A stretch of DNA of 64,000 nucleotides from Apium graveolens (GCF_009905375.1 NC_133656.1:239042415-239106414), one strand, 5' to 3'. Positions 34,716 through 46,799 are shown, counted from the first letter of the stretch. The notes: a model not told the origin generated them from the letters alone. Program-made: numbers and translations.

Positions 34716-37506
34716 TAAAGCCAATCACTCTGGTATCTAATACCCATCTTGTCTTTATGACGATCAAAGTGACTTTCATAAAGTAGCTTTGTGAGTGGGT
34801 CTGCTATATTGTTATGTGTGTCAACTCTAATTCAATACAATACAAGAAATGTTACCGCGCTCCCACTAACCCTTTTGTAGACGCATGGTTCATCTGCGTT
34901 TTTGATAAAATCAAACTCTTTGATTGTCTCATCAAAACGGATATTCCATCTACGAGAAGCTTGCTTTAAACCACATATGGTTCGCAGCAGCTTACACACT
35001 AGGTTTTCATTTCCTTTGGAAAGAAAACCATCTGGCCATCTGCCAGATTTCATAGTCGTAGTAAGCAGCATTCGCAAGCAAAATCCGAATTGATTTTAAC
35101 AGGGCTACAGGTAAAAAGTTTCATCAAAGTCAATCCATTGCCTTTGTTTGAATCCTTTTGCCACAAGCCTGGCCTTATAGGTCTCCACCTGGCCATCTGC
35201 TATAATCTATCTTTTGTATACCTTATACATAGATTCCATTCTGGATTTCATGGCACTATGCCATTTCTCTGAGTCAACACTACTCATAGCCTCATTATAG
35301 GTTACAGGGTCGTCATCATCAATGATCGACAACTCATTGTCATTCTCAATGGCAAGGCCATATTACCTCTCAGGTTGGCGAGACACTCTCCCTGATCTAT
35401 GAATGGGCTGTTCCACAAAAGGTTGTTCAGTCAGAACAGGTGTTTCCACTCGATCTGTAGTAGTTTGTGCTTCTTGAACTTCATCAAGTTCAATTTTGCT
35501 CCCACTGTTTCTTTCAAGGATAAACTCCTTTTCCAAGAAGGTAGCATGTCTGGAGACAAACACCCGATGATCGGTGTAAAAGTAATACCCTAAAATCTCT
35601 TTAGGATATCTCACAAAACTACATTTTACGGATCGATATTCCAGCTTATCTGGGTCAACTTACTTGACATAAGCTGGACATCCCCAAATCTTAACGTGTT
35701 TAAGACTCAGTTTCCTTTCTTTCCATATCTCATACGGAGTTTGAGGAACAGATTTGGAAAGCACCTTATTCAGTAAATATGCTGAGGTTTCCAATGCATA
35801 ACCCCATAGTAATACTGGAAGATTTGCATAGCTCATCATGGACCGAACTATGTCTAACAAAGTTCGTTTTCTCCTTTCAGATACCAATCTGGAGGAGTCC
35901 ACTGGGAGACTATACCATTTACTTTGAGATAATCTAGAAACACTCCATTAAAGTATTCACCACCTCGATCTGATCGAAGAGTTATAATACTATGTTTGGT
36001 TGTTTCTCCACTTCATACTTATATTCTTTGAACTTGTCAAAGGCCTCAGACTTGTGTTTCATCAAACACATGTCTGAATCTAGATCTATCATCTATGAAA
36101 GTAATGAAGTATGAAAATCCACCAATGGCTTGCTTAGACATTGGTCCACATACATCTGTGTGTACCATTCCTAGCAAATCTTCAGTCCTCTCTCCATGTC
36201 TACTAAATGGAGACTGCAGAGCCACAATGAAGTGAAATTTTCATCATCCCTTTTCTTTTATTAGTTTGTTCAATCTGAAGTAAATTATGTCACATATATA
36301 CAGACCATTATTTAAAGTACCACGTCCATAAAGAATATTATCTCTAAGAATAGAACATTCATTATTCTCAATAATAAATGAAAATCCAGCCAAGTCTAAC
36401 ATGGGAATAATATTCCTCACAATCGAGGGAACAAAATAACACTTATTTAAAACAATAGTCTTGCCCGTAGGCATATGTAAATGAAATGATTCTACATCTT
36501 CAGCAGCAACTATTGCTTCATTTCCATCAGTAGAATCACCTCCTCTTCCTCAAGAGTCCTACTTCTCCTTGGTCCCTGCAACAAATTGCAGATATGAGAA
36601 CCACAGGCGGTATCTAATACCCAAGTAGAAATTTGATTTAATGACATATTCACTTCCATCATGAACATACCTGAATCAGAAGCGGTAGTCTCACTACCCT
36701 TCTTCTTCTTCAATTCTGCAAGGTAAACCTTGCAGTTCCTCTTCCAGTGCCCCACCTTGTTACAGTGAAAGCAAACAACTTTGCTCTTGGGGTCTTCAGC
36801 TTTTGGTGGAACCGGCTTTTCTTCACCTACTTTCTTCTTCTTGGAAGGGTTCCTCTTCCTTTTCTTAGGATTGGAACCTTCACCAATTAGAAGAACAGAA
36901 CTCTTCTTAGGGGGGAAATTCGATTCCGCAGTCTTCAACATGTTGTGGAGTTCAGGCAGGCTGACATCCAACTTATTCATGTGAAAGTTCACAACAAACT
37001 GCGAGAACGAACTCGGAAGCGATTGCAAGACCAAGTCTTGGCTCAGCTCCCCATCCATGACAAAACCAAGTTGTCCAAGACGTTCAATCAAATTGATCAT
37101 CTTAAGTACATGGTCATTCACAGATGATCCCTCAGACATCCTACAACCGAACAGCTCCTTCGATATCTCATATCGAGCTGTCTTCCCCGCCACATCATTA
37201 CAACTCTTGTAGATGCATGAGGATAGTGTGAGCATCCATATGCTCATGTTGCTTCTGTAGCTCAATGTTCATGGAAGCTAGCATGATGCATTGAGCAACA
37301 TTTGCATCATCTACCCATTTACGATACACAACAAGTTCATCATTATGTGCATCAATAGCAGGTTCAGTAGGCTTAGGTGAGTCAATCACGTATTCCAGCT
37401 TCTCAATCCTGAGAACAATTCTCAAGTTTCGAAGCCAGTCAGCATAATTAGGACCAGTCAATTTGTGAGCATCCAGTATGCTCCTGAGTGATAGTGCAGA
37501 AGACAT
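34716..37506 (-). pseudogene. Copia-2 gag-pol, multiply frameshifted and internally deleted
   Basis: Pieces on the minus strand: gag N-terminus from 37506 (MSSALSLRSILDAHKLTG), gag C-terminus with a CCHC knuckle (CFHCNKVGHWKRNC, about 36770-36730), protease VLDTACGSHIC (about 36620-36590; the usual Gly after DT is Ala), a pre-integrase piece (36474-36244), an integrase C-terminal piece (35902-35660), linker (35614-35363) and RT to FLVLY (35077-34832). The frame then jumps straight to the final ADPLTK...SDWL codons. RT catalytic residues and RNase H are deleted. The integrase core between 36244 and 35902 is not open. Confidence 0.9.
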
Positions 37507-37710
37507 AACGTACAAAGTAAATCTGTAAATGATAAACACATAACAACACTTAGCAAATATTCGATTTCATTTTAAAACACTATATTAATCGGGTCTTTAT
37601 TCATAAGTGGCTCCCACTAGTTTATCTAATTTATTCAACCCCCTACGTGAAAAATTAAGCATTCATAATGCTAGTGGGAATAGGGATCCTACATTCCATT
37701 ACACAACCCT

Positions 37711-38010
37711 GGCTGTGGCACGAAACGCCATGTAATGTTCAATAGGCAGACAACTCTTGTCAATTACATCTAATGTTATTCCCTAATCAAACTTTAGCCT
37801 CTTGAATAATTGAGTCACGGCTGTGGCACGACAAACTCAATATTCTAAGTCAAGTCTAACCCAATATTCCGTACAATTGAATTAGTCCCCAAAGGCCCAC
37901 GGCTGTGGCACGTAACGACCTTTAAATTCTTATTCAATGTACACATCTCTATGTAATAGACAAGTATTTCTTATTTCGAAATCAAAGCCCTCGGCTGTGG
38001 CACGAAACGA
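37711..38010 (-). repeat. Four dispersed copies of GGCTGTGGCACG in the Copia-2 leader
   Basis: Copies start at 37711, 37819, 37911 and 37993, three of them continuing as AAACG or TAACG. Intervals are 82 to 108 bases, and the DNA between copies is not alike, so it is the 12-mer that is kept. Confidence 0.85.
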
Positions 38011-38775
38011 CAATGATTCAAAAATAAGAACTACTTTTATATCATGTTGGAAGGTTATGACCGACACAAGCCCGTTGTGTCATTGGCCAATTACTACTTG
38101 ATATTATTTAATTTTAGAGGGATTATATTACGTTACAATCATAATCATATTATAAAGAGATTCTTCCTTTTAAATTAAATATTTCAAATCAATAATCAAT
38201 AATCAGATGATTCCCAGATCGGGTGGAGCATTGTCAAGAGGCGTCACTTAATAACCCTTTCTTACAGATAGAAATCTGTTGTTGACAGAATCATCCTTTC
38301 TCTCATATCGAAAATTTATATTCAATTACGTGTTTCACAAACACAAGAATCTCATGATTGTATTCATAATATTGTTATTAAGGTTATTAAACAATTTCAC
38401 TATACTAGGTTGTCTAACAAACGCCTTATGTTTATTTAAGTTCACCAAAATCTATCATCGCATGATAAACTAAGCATATATCACATATATCAACATGAAT
38501 AAACATCAAGGTAGGCATGTTACATCATCTAGCACATTAGTCTAAGCATTATACATCTCTATGTATCACATGAAGCATTTAAAAGCAATTAAAACAGTCA
38601 AAAAACAACTTTAAAACACTTCATGGAAATATAAACAGTTCAAAGCTTTTATATAAACTAAAATTGATCACTCCATTAGATCCGTCTCGGAAAAATGAAT
38701 CCAACGGTATATTGCACGCCTAAAACGGAGTTACGAAACTCCCAGAAAATCAATTTTAAAATCAACAGACGGGCT

Positions 38776-38912
38776 GTAACGCATTACAGGAACGCGTTAC
38801 AAGACCTGTAACGCATTCCGGTGATGCGTTACACATCTTTTAAGCCATTAAATGGTGTAACGCATTCCTTGAATGCGCCACAGGTGTGTAACGCATTCCC
38901 GGAATGTGTTAC
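38776..38912. repeat. Array of four 25-bp imperfect palindromes in the Copia-2 leader
   Basis: Units at 38776-38800, 38808-38832, 38857-38881 and 38888-38912, each exactly 25 bp. Each starts GTAACGCATT and ends in the inverse (GCGTTAC, GCGTTAC, GCGCCAC, GTGTTAC). The centre is usually CC/GG flanking one base. Between them are unrelated spacers of 7, 24 and 6 bases. Confidence 0.88.
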
Positions 38913-39355
38913 ACCCTTATTTATTTATTTTTTTTCTTTTTCAGCCGCCTGACAGACGTTCTCGATCAGCGTGCCTGTCCTATTCTGCCGTGTCAGTTCT
39001 TCACTTTCTCCGTGCAATCAACAGACATACAGGGGTGTAACACAGCAATACAGATATACATATACATACTAACAAATAATATATATATATATATATGATT
39101 ATTTAATTACGAATTTAATTGTAAGAACTTCAAAAATTCATAATAAAAAATCTATACATCATAAAATTATGAAAAAAATACCCAGCCGATCTACAACACT
39201 TGTAGAACCCAGATCAACATTCAAAATTATTCTGAGAAACGATTTCTTATCAGACAAAATTAATCCATAATATAACTTGTAAAAATTATAATTAATTCAT
39301 ACAAGCACATAAAATTCTGAAATTTTTACCACAGATCTATATGCAAACAACCTAT

Positions 39356-39367
39356 GATCTGATACCA
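39356..39367 (-). other. Primer-binding site of Copia-2 (minus)
   Basis: The plus strand reads GATCTGATACCA; its complement TGGTATCAGATC differs by one base from the tRNA-Met consensus. It lies one base from the LTR edge at 39369. Confidence 0.85.
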
Positions 39368-39368
39368 A

Positions 39369-41040
39369 TGTTGGATTTTAAACGCAGCGGGGCATGGAAA
39401 AACACTTTTACAGATACAAAATCCAAATAAAAGCATATAAATCAAGAATAAAAATTCGAGGGATCGAATCTAACCTTTTAAAATAATTCAGAGACAACGA
39501 TCAGAGATCTTTAGCAGTTGCTCCTCAAGTGTGAAGCACTCCACCGGTATCCACCAAGAAAACGATGTTAAGGAGGAGGAAGGAGGTGGAGAGAATTGGG
39601 TTTTCCAAACTTTTTGGGTTTTCGGGTTCGATGTGGGTTAGAATAAAATAGAGTCTATAATCGTGTATTTATAGGCAAAATTTTCAGCTGAAATTTTTCC
39701 ATAAATAATATTATTATTATCCCATTTATTATTCTCATTAATAATTAAAACACCTTTTAATTATTAATCTTTTTTCTAAACACTGTAGAAATAATTCTCT
39801 CTCTTGATTTAATTTCCAAAAATTAAATCCTTAATTAATAATATTAAGAACTTTTCTTAATTAATTTATAATCAATTAAATCTCATTTAATCAATTATTA
39901 AATTTGCCAATTAATTATTTATTTCATAAATAAATAATTATTAGCCATTATTAATTAATTCCTCCACCATTAAATCATTCTCTTTTTATGGTGTGACCCT
40001 GTAGGTTCAATATTAAGCCGGTAGTAGAAATAAATAATAATAAAACTATTTTATCATTATTTATATAAATTCTCTAATTTATTAAATATGATTAATTAAT
40101 TAATCACATTTATTCTACATCGTGAGTGATGCTTCTCAACATATCGCGACTATCCGGATAATATGAATTCACTGCTTAGAATACCAAGAACCTGTCAGTG
40201 AATAGTTACCGTACAATAAACTCCTTCTACCCTACAATGTCCCGATTAAATACAAGGCATGGATCTCGTGTCAAGCCTATCTAATTCAATCACTTGCTTA
40301 CCATTTACTATGCGTAGTTCTATGCAAATTAGAAACTCCTTTCTAATTTCATTCACTCTGGCCAGAGATTCCTGAACTAGCATAAGTGGATCAGCCTTGA
40401 ACATTCGCTTCCTTCACTGGAAGGGGTAAATCATTTATTGATCATACACTATCTTCGTGTACAAATTCCTATACCCAGAAGAGCCCTAATAATTGTCCCT
40501 GGAGACTAAGAACTAAACCAAAGCATAGTTCAGTGTACACAAGATGACTATGAAGACTTCAAGTCTAAGGATACTTGTACAAATATCACTAGGTGAACAA
40601 CTGCTGACACGTGAGTGAACTCCATCAGTTGTTCAGCTGTGCGAGTCATGTTCAGTGAACTTATTCCATAATAAGCACCTACATACTAGCTATAGTGTCA
40701 CCACACAAATGTCTATGAGAACGGACATCCTTCATAATGAAGCAAGCATAGTATGTACCGATCTTTGCGGATTATTAATTACCAGTTAGTAATCCTACGA
40801 CCAGGAACTATTTAAGTTTAGAGTTATCATCTTTTTAGGTCTCACTATTATGATTTCATCATAATCCATAAAAAGCTTTACTCTAAACTATGGTATATCT
40901 TACTTAAACACTTAAATTGACAGAGCCCGTAATAAAAACAAAACAAGTCTTTTATTAAAATCAATGAAATCAAAATATATTACATAAAGAGTTATTCCTA
41001 AATCCTAATACATGATTGGGCTTAGGACATATTCCTTTCA
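39369..41040 (-). repeat. 5' LTR of Copia-2 (minus)
   Basis: TGTTGGATTTT at 39369 to ATTCCTTTCA at 41040, 1672 bp, closely matching the 3' LTR with scattered substitutions. The promoter region includes a TATAAATA-like box near 39667 (minus). Confidence 0.92.
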
Positions 41041-41336
41041 CTTTTGACTTTAACCAACTAATCGGATATGTAATGCAAATGGAATCATGTATAATTGCTA
41101 AATAGGTGGCTTAAAATTTAAGTTATCAGAAATGTAATGCCATTGTAATCAAAGGATTAATTTCCAGAAGTAGCAAAAGAATAATCCATTTGAAGTATCA
41201 CACTGATGGCTAACAATCATAAAATCTAGTTAAAAATAAGCATAATATTTCAGTTATGCAATAATCATGTACTTCTCCAAAGTCACTACTAATATCTGTT
41301 GAAATTCCCAACTAAATCAGTTAAAGATTAATTTAA

Positions 41337-41610
41337 TTATCCAGCTTCATTGAAAGGAGTCATCAAATTCTGTGCAAACGTGACACTCTTCCTTTTTGCA
41401 GATTGATCTTGTCTATATTCTGTATTTTTATATTCTTGAGAGGATTTAGATGACTGGATCGCCAAATTCAGAATTTTTCTTGACGCAGCATCAATGTAAA
41501 GCTCTTTGCCTTCTTTCATTATTTCTCTCCTTTTTTCATTGAGTTCTGAAGAAAGAATGACACTATTATATTTGACTCTAAGGGTTGTAATTTGTTTTTT
41601 CTGGCCGTTC
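41337..41610 (-). CDS. Candidate terminal exon of an unrecognised gene
   Basis: On the minus strand an open stretch of about 90 codons (NGQKKQITTLRVKYNSV to LMTPFNEAG) begins after a pyrimidine-rich acceptor-like TTCTTTGCAG at about 41620 and ends with a stop at 41337. It is Lys/Ser/Glu-rich. A short upstream open piece (FALVPLYE, followed by donor-like GAG|GTATGA) is at about 41810-41786, and another donor-like site (GAG|GTATGT) is near 45741. Together they could be exons of a host gene broken by the insertion and duplication described here. I do not recognise the protein, and it may be a chance frame. Confidence 0.35.
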
Positions 41611-41696
41611 TGCAAAGAAGATTTTAAACAAAAATTATTAATATCATATTCACAATCAATTGGTTATCCAACATAACTTTAAAATTGATCTGGTAA

Positions 41697-42194
41697 GAAA
41701 TATCTGCGATCAAAGAGGCGTTAAATTTATGATTCTTTATACAGAGAAGAGTTTCCAAGCCTTACATTTGCCAATTCATACCTCATACAGTGGAACTAAT
41801 GCGAAATAATGTACTGTTCAAGTTAGCGAGACTAACATTTAGATTAAAATTCTTCGACATCTAAAAATCGATATCGTAACATAATTAAAGAGCAAATTAT
41901 AGCAATTACAAAAATTACATTTGAATTCTCAAATACAAACATGTTGAGAATAAGTATATAGTAATAAGTGAATGGTACATATGATTTTAGTAAATAAGAA
42001 TACAATATTTGGTGATTGTTCTATTTCTTTTTGTGATACCTAACAATTGTGCATACATTTGAACAGTGTTACTAACACGAAATATTGTACTGTACAAGTT
42101 TGCGAGACTAGCATTTAAATTAAAAAAATTCAACGTCTAAAAATCGATATCGTAACATACTTAATGATCAATTTATAGCGTAACATGATTAAAT
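41697..42194. repeat. Left copy of a 498-bp direct repeat
   Basis: From GAAATATCTGCG to AACATGATTAAAT. The right copy at 45053-45550 has the same length with about three differences seen by eye. Within each copy an older tandem duplication is visible (41795-41908 against 42071-42183). It does not have TG...CA ends, a primer-binding site or a polypurine tract. Confidence 0.9.
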
Positions 42195-42303
42195 CTCTTC
42201 TATATATAATAGGAGAACAAGGGGATAAATTCATGAGATTAAAAATTCTCATTGAAATTACTAATCTACCTCTGTATTTTAAATTTATATAAAATAGGTA
42301 GAT

Positions 42304-42361
42304 GGGAGGATTTGAACCCAAGTCTTCACATTCACAAGCACATCACCTTACCACTACACCA
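42304..42361 (-). repeat. tRNA-derived sequence, left end of the insert
   Basis: On the minus strand an A-box-like GGTGTAGTGGTAAGG (42361-42347) and a B-box-like GGGTTCAAATCCTCCC (42319-42304) have tRNA-like order and spacing. The T stem and acceptor stem do not pair well, so this is tRNA-derived (SINE-like), not a working tRNA. Confidence 0.6.
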
Positions 42362-44983
42362 CACTATTACTTGAGTTTTTTATCATACACATAATATGTG
42401 AGTGTCGTAAACAACGACAATTTATTTAACTTTAAACATGATTACTAATATATTTGTAGAGTTAGTTTTGAACAATTGAATTTGAGATATAAAGTTAAGT
42501 ACAATATATAAACGGATCATTAACTTATTTATTAAATAATTTAGTTTGAAAAGTATGTCTCATATATTTTTAATATATATTTTTAATAAAAAAATAAATT
42601 GTACATATAATTATTTTTTTTATATCTTAAAAAGAGATACACTTATATAAATAATATATATATATATGTACTACATATGTAGATAAGTTATAATTAGCGT
42701 ATTTCGATTTATTTCGAATTCAAAATTAGAATTCGACCCATTTTTCAAAAAATACTCGAAATCTGACTAAATGGCATGCCCGTAAATACAATGTCACTAC
42801 ATAGGTTTAATTTGAATTACAAGTTTGACGAGAAAATCTTACCAACAAAATTAATATCTTTGGGATCTTTATAAAATCAAGTAAATTGATTTATGTATCA
42901 AAATTATTAGCTTCAAAACCATAATTTTACCCATTTTGAAAAATACTCGCAATTTGAATACATGATCCGGCCGAAAATACATCATCACTATCTAGATTTA
43001 ATAAATTTAAATTACGAGCTCGACGAGAATATCTTACCAATAAAAATAAATTTTATAATATCTTATATTAATAAAAATTAATATTTTTGAGCTCTTTATA
43101 CGATCAAGTCAATTGATATTATGTATCAAAATTACTATTTTTATACTATTTTACTTGCAGAACATATATGGACTCCTGTACTGAACTAAAAATAAGGACT
43201 CCTATATATATATATAAGTAACTTGTAAAATTATATAATTCAATATTTTGAAAAATAAAAATTAAATTAGCAATAATAAATTTACAAAAAAAATATTTAG
43301 TGTTGGAAAATATTGTAGAACTATTTTAAATTATTTGAAAAAAGGTTAAAACTATAATGTATTGTACTATTTGATTTAATCCATGTTATGCTATCTAAAT
43401 AAAATAATTAACATTAGTCGATATTTTGAAAGTATTAACAAGTTCAACTAATATTTAAAAAAAATATCAAATTGAAAATATTTAATTTTAGAAAAATAGT
43501 ATACAATGTTATAAAGTTACCATTAAAAGAAATATTAGTATCATAAATGAAAGAAACTTTAAAATGATTTGAATGATGATATTAGTACAAATTTATCTTC
43601 AAATTCTTGAAAAAAAAATTCTGAATATTAGTAGTTAGTCTTGACGATATATAAATTATTTCTATATCAGATCCATGACTAATGCTCTGTTGAGTAAAAA
43701 TAGATATTATTTGATTTTCAGTCCTACTACGACTACGATATATAAATAATTATAATTTATTTATTAGATAATTATAATTTTTGAATAATCATAAATACAT
43801 GTTATTTGAGTAATTTACTGAATAACAATTAGATATATACATTACCAAGATATCTAGAATATAAATAAACGAGACCAGCATAATTTACTCAAAAATATAA
43901 TAAATAATAATTTACATACATAAACACACATGTGGACTTTATCTTAACCAATATTAAAAGATTCAATTTTGATGTTGTATTTCAGAGTTATTGATGTATG
44001 TACTATAAGAAAATAACAAAAGTCTTTTATGTTCTGAAAATAAGAATGATCAATTAAATTTAAGTTTTTTTTAATATGTTAAAAACTAAATAGATTATGT
44101 CAATTTTAATTTATGAATTGACAATAATCTGACATCTTATAAAATTAACTTTGTATAATGGAGATGAGTAAAGCTAAATACATGGTCGAGATCAACTTTA
44201 GTTAATGAATTAAGACATTAGCAATTAGCAATGATATTAAATTAACATAAATATTGAATTAAAGAAATAATATTTTTCTTAAAAAATAAACTTATATTAC
44301 TTGAACTGTAAATTCTACTTTGTTGAATATTACGATTGCAGATCTTGACCACTTTAATTATGCATTACTAATCCTTTTAAATTAAGCAAGATAATTGTAA
44401 ATTAGTAATGACTTTAGTAATAAAATACCTAATTACTCCGGGTTTATTTGACCAAAACTCAAAAAATTTACTCGACTGTGTAATATACATATATGTTAAA
44501 TTTTAGTTTCATTTTATAAACATATTGACAATATTTAATGGATTAACTATAATTTTTTTCTTTTACACGTACAGTACAGTGACTACCCTGTTTGTATTTA
44601 TTTAAATAAATACAAATTACACGACACAAATAAGAAAACATGTCTCATAGTTAATGAGATATATTTAAAAATGTTATGAACGTTATAAATGTTTCACATG
44701 AAATCATATACTCAACTTGTATTTGATATTTTTAGACGTTATACAATATTTATCAATAAGAAAATAATTAAAATTTCTACTAATATAATTGTATGATGTA
44801 CAAAAAAGCCTAGAACTATGCCTAATTTTATATCTGGAATTCAATTCTTTAAAATTAACTGTACAAATATTCAACTAACTATTTTTTTTTGCGCAATTCA
44901 AGTAAGTATCTTTAAAGTTAAATAAAATATTCATTTAGCACACTTACATATTATGTGTATGATAAAAAGCATGTGTGAGAATA

Positions 44984-45038
44984 TGGTGGAGTGGTAAGAG
45001 GTTGTATAGTTGAATGAAATAACCTGAGTTCGATTCCC
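44984..45038 (+). repeat. tRNA-derived sequence, right end of the insert
   Basis: An A-box-like TGGTGGAGTGGTAAGAGG and a B-box-like GAGTTCGATTCCC lie in tRNA order. The orientation is opposite to the left copy. Stem pairing is poor. Confidence 0.6.
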
Positions 45039-45052
45039 ACGAACCACATTTT

Positions 45053-45550
45053 GAAATATCTGCGATCAAAGAGGCGTTAAATTTATGATTCTTTATACAG
45101 AGAAGAGTTTCCAAGCCTTACATTTGCCAATTCATACCTCCTACAGTGGAACTAATGCGAAATAATGTACTGTTCAAGTTAGCGAGACTAACATTTAGAT
45201 TAAAATTTTTCGACATCTAAAAATCGATATCGTAACATAATTAAAGAGCAAATTATAGCAATTACAAAAATTACATTTGAATTCTCAAATACAAACATGT
45301 TGAGAATAAGTATATAGTAATAAGTGAATGGTACATATGATTTTAGTAAATAAGAATACAATATTTGGTGATTGTTCTATTTCTTTTTGTGATACCTAAC
45401 AATTGTGCATACATTTGAACAGTGTTACTAACACGAAATATTGTACTGTACAAGTTTGCGAGACTAGCATTTAAATTAAAAAAATTCAACGTCTAAAAAT
45501 CGATATCGTAACATACTTAATGATCAATTTATAGCATAACATGATTAAAT
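45053..45550. repeat. Right copy of the 498-bp direct repeat
   Basis: Same ends as the left copy (41697-42194). After it the DNA continues TATGCTTAAAG, presumably the original locus. Few differences from the left copy suggest a recent event. Confidence 0.9.
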
Positions 45551-46780
45551 TATGCTTAAAGACTAAAAACTGGTAGCGTAATCATTAAAGTAGGCATAAA
45601 ACTAAAAAATATCAAAAAAACATCAAAATTGCAGAAAAAAACTACAGAGGCATAATTATACAATTAACATTTGTAAAACAAATGAAATCATTAAAAGTTC
45701 AACAAATTTTATCAAAAAATTATAAAACACTAATTTCACATACCTCCTCTAGTCCTAACAATTTTATCCCTTCAATAATTATAAAATCACAAATTAAAAG
45801 TTGTTTGAAGAACATATTAAGATTATTAGTTAGCACCTAAATAGTAATTAGTGAAAAACACTAAAAACATGAAAATATCAACATGCATCAGTTAAACTAT
45901 GTGTAAATGTAACAATAAAGTTGATTATAAGTAAAATATCACTACATCAACAAAAAAATTACACTAATTTACCTTTAATTGTGTTTTTTGTTGTTTCTGT
46001 ACACGAGGAGTACAAACTCTGAAGAAATTTGATCTCCTCTTCGTTTAGTATCAATCACTAGAATATTATATTTTTCAACACGATTTGTGTTTGGAAACTA
46101 AGAAATGCTTGTCGATTTGAGTAGTTTGGAGAGATGAATACGTTGTAACTGTTTTGTGTGTAATATGTATGTATAGTTTCCTTTTTTCTCAACTTAAGAC
46201 AAATTAATTATTTAACTGTTTTGTAGTTATATGGGCCGAACATGTTCTTTTTTTTGTTTGGATTGCTTTTATTTGGGCTGGGTTGTAGGTTTCTAGTTTT
46301 TATTTTAAAAAAGTTTCTATTGGAGTAGCCCCTATATATATATATGTATATATATAAGGAATAAGTTAAGACGCTCTTGGATTTGCTATAGATGACTCAG
46401 GAGTATGGGTTAGGAGTGTTTATTTATAGTGTTACCCAGTATGTCATTTTAAAAATTGGTCAAATATATTGGAAATCATGGCCCAACAACGATCATATTT
46501 TTAAAACTTTTTTTTGTGTTTTTCAATATTTTTAACCATCCTAAAAATATCTAAAATAAATTTTTTTTCTTAATATACAAACCTATTAACCTATTTAACT
46601 AAAACACATTATCTTTTCAATTACAAGGTAATTGAAGGATAATTAATATGTCGATATAATGACACCGATTAAAATGCATACTTGTCTTTCAGTTTTGGGA
46701 AAACCTGGCAGAAACATTACTTATCTTTAATTTTACTCTTGCTGGTTTTTAATAAATTGTAGACAAAATTTAATATTATA
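45551..46780. other. AT-rich DNA, possibly the 5' end of a host gene on the minus strand
   Basis: On the minus strand, donor-like sites are seen at about 45741 (GAG|GTATGT, after codons IIEGIKLLGLEE) and about 45974 (AAG|GTAAAT). No domain is recognised. 46328-46356 is an AT-repeat run. Nothing else is supported. Confidence 0.3.
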
Positions 46781-46799
46781 TGTGATAAATTATAATGTA

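Larger units (their letters stand above)
37507..39355 (-). other. Long untranslated leader of Copia-2 with two kinds of internal repeat
   Basis: About 1.85 kb between the primer-binding site and gag, with no credible ORF. It contains four GGCTGTGGCACG copies (37711-38010) and four 25-bp palindromes (38776-38912). An AT dinucleotide run is at 39070-39097. Confidence 0.7.
33031..41040 (-). mobile_element. Complete but defective Ty1/copia element Copia-2 (minus), 8.0 kb
   Basis: 5' LTR 41040-39369, primer-binding site 39367-39356, an unusually long leader (about 1.85 kb), decayed gag-pol (37506-34740), polypurine tract and 3' LTR (34700-33031). Flanks are CTTTA on the left and CTTTT on the right, a target-site duplication with one mismatch. 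The two LTRs are nearly the same length (1670 and 1672 bp). Pol has lost everything from the RT catalytic YVDD through most of RNase H, so it cannot move by itself. The family is TNT1-like by Gag and protease motifs. Confidence 0.92.
42195..45052. mobile_element. 2.86-kb AT-rich insert between the 498-bp direct repeats, with inverted tRNA-like ends
   Basis: Its left edge reads CTCTTCTATATATAATAGG and its right edge ends CCACATTT. Near each end is a tRNA-like segment pointing inward, followed by a shared TTATCATACACATAATATG-like stretch in inverse orientation (42382-42404 and 44941-44966). No coding region was found in it. It may be a foldback-type or non-autonomous transposon, or filler DNA from break repair. 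Confidence 0.5.

Noticed and set aside
44984..45050. Possible tRNA gene
   Set aside because: A- and B-box-like words are present, but T-arm and acceptor stems do not pair, so it is tRNA-derived repeat DNA.
41697..45550. LTR retrotransposon with 498-bp LTRs
   Set aside because: The repeats lack TG...CA ends, a primer-binding site and a polypurine tract, and the interior has no retroelement coding sequence.
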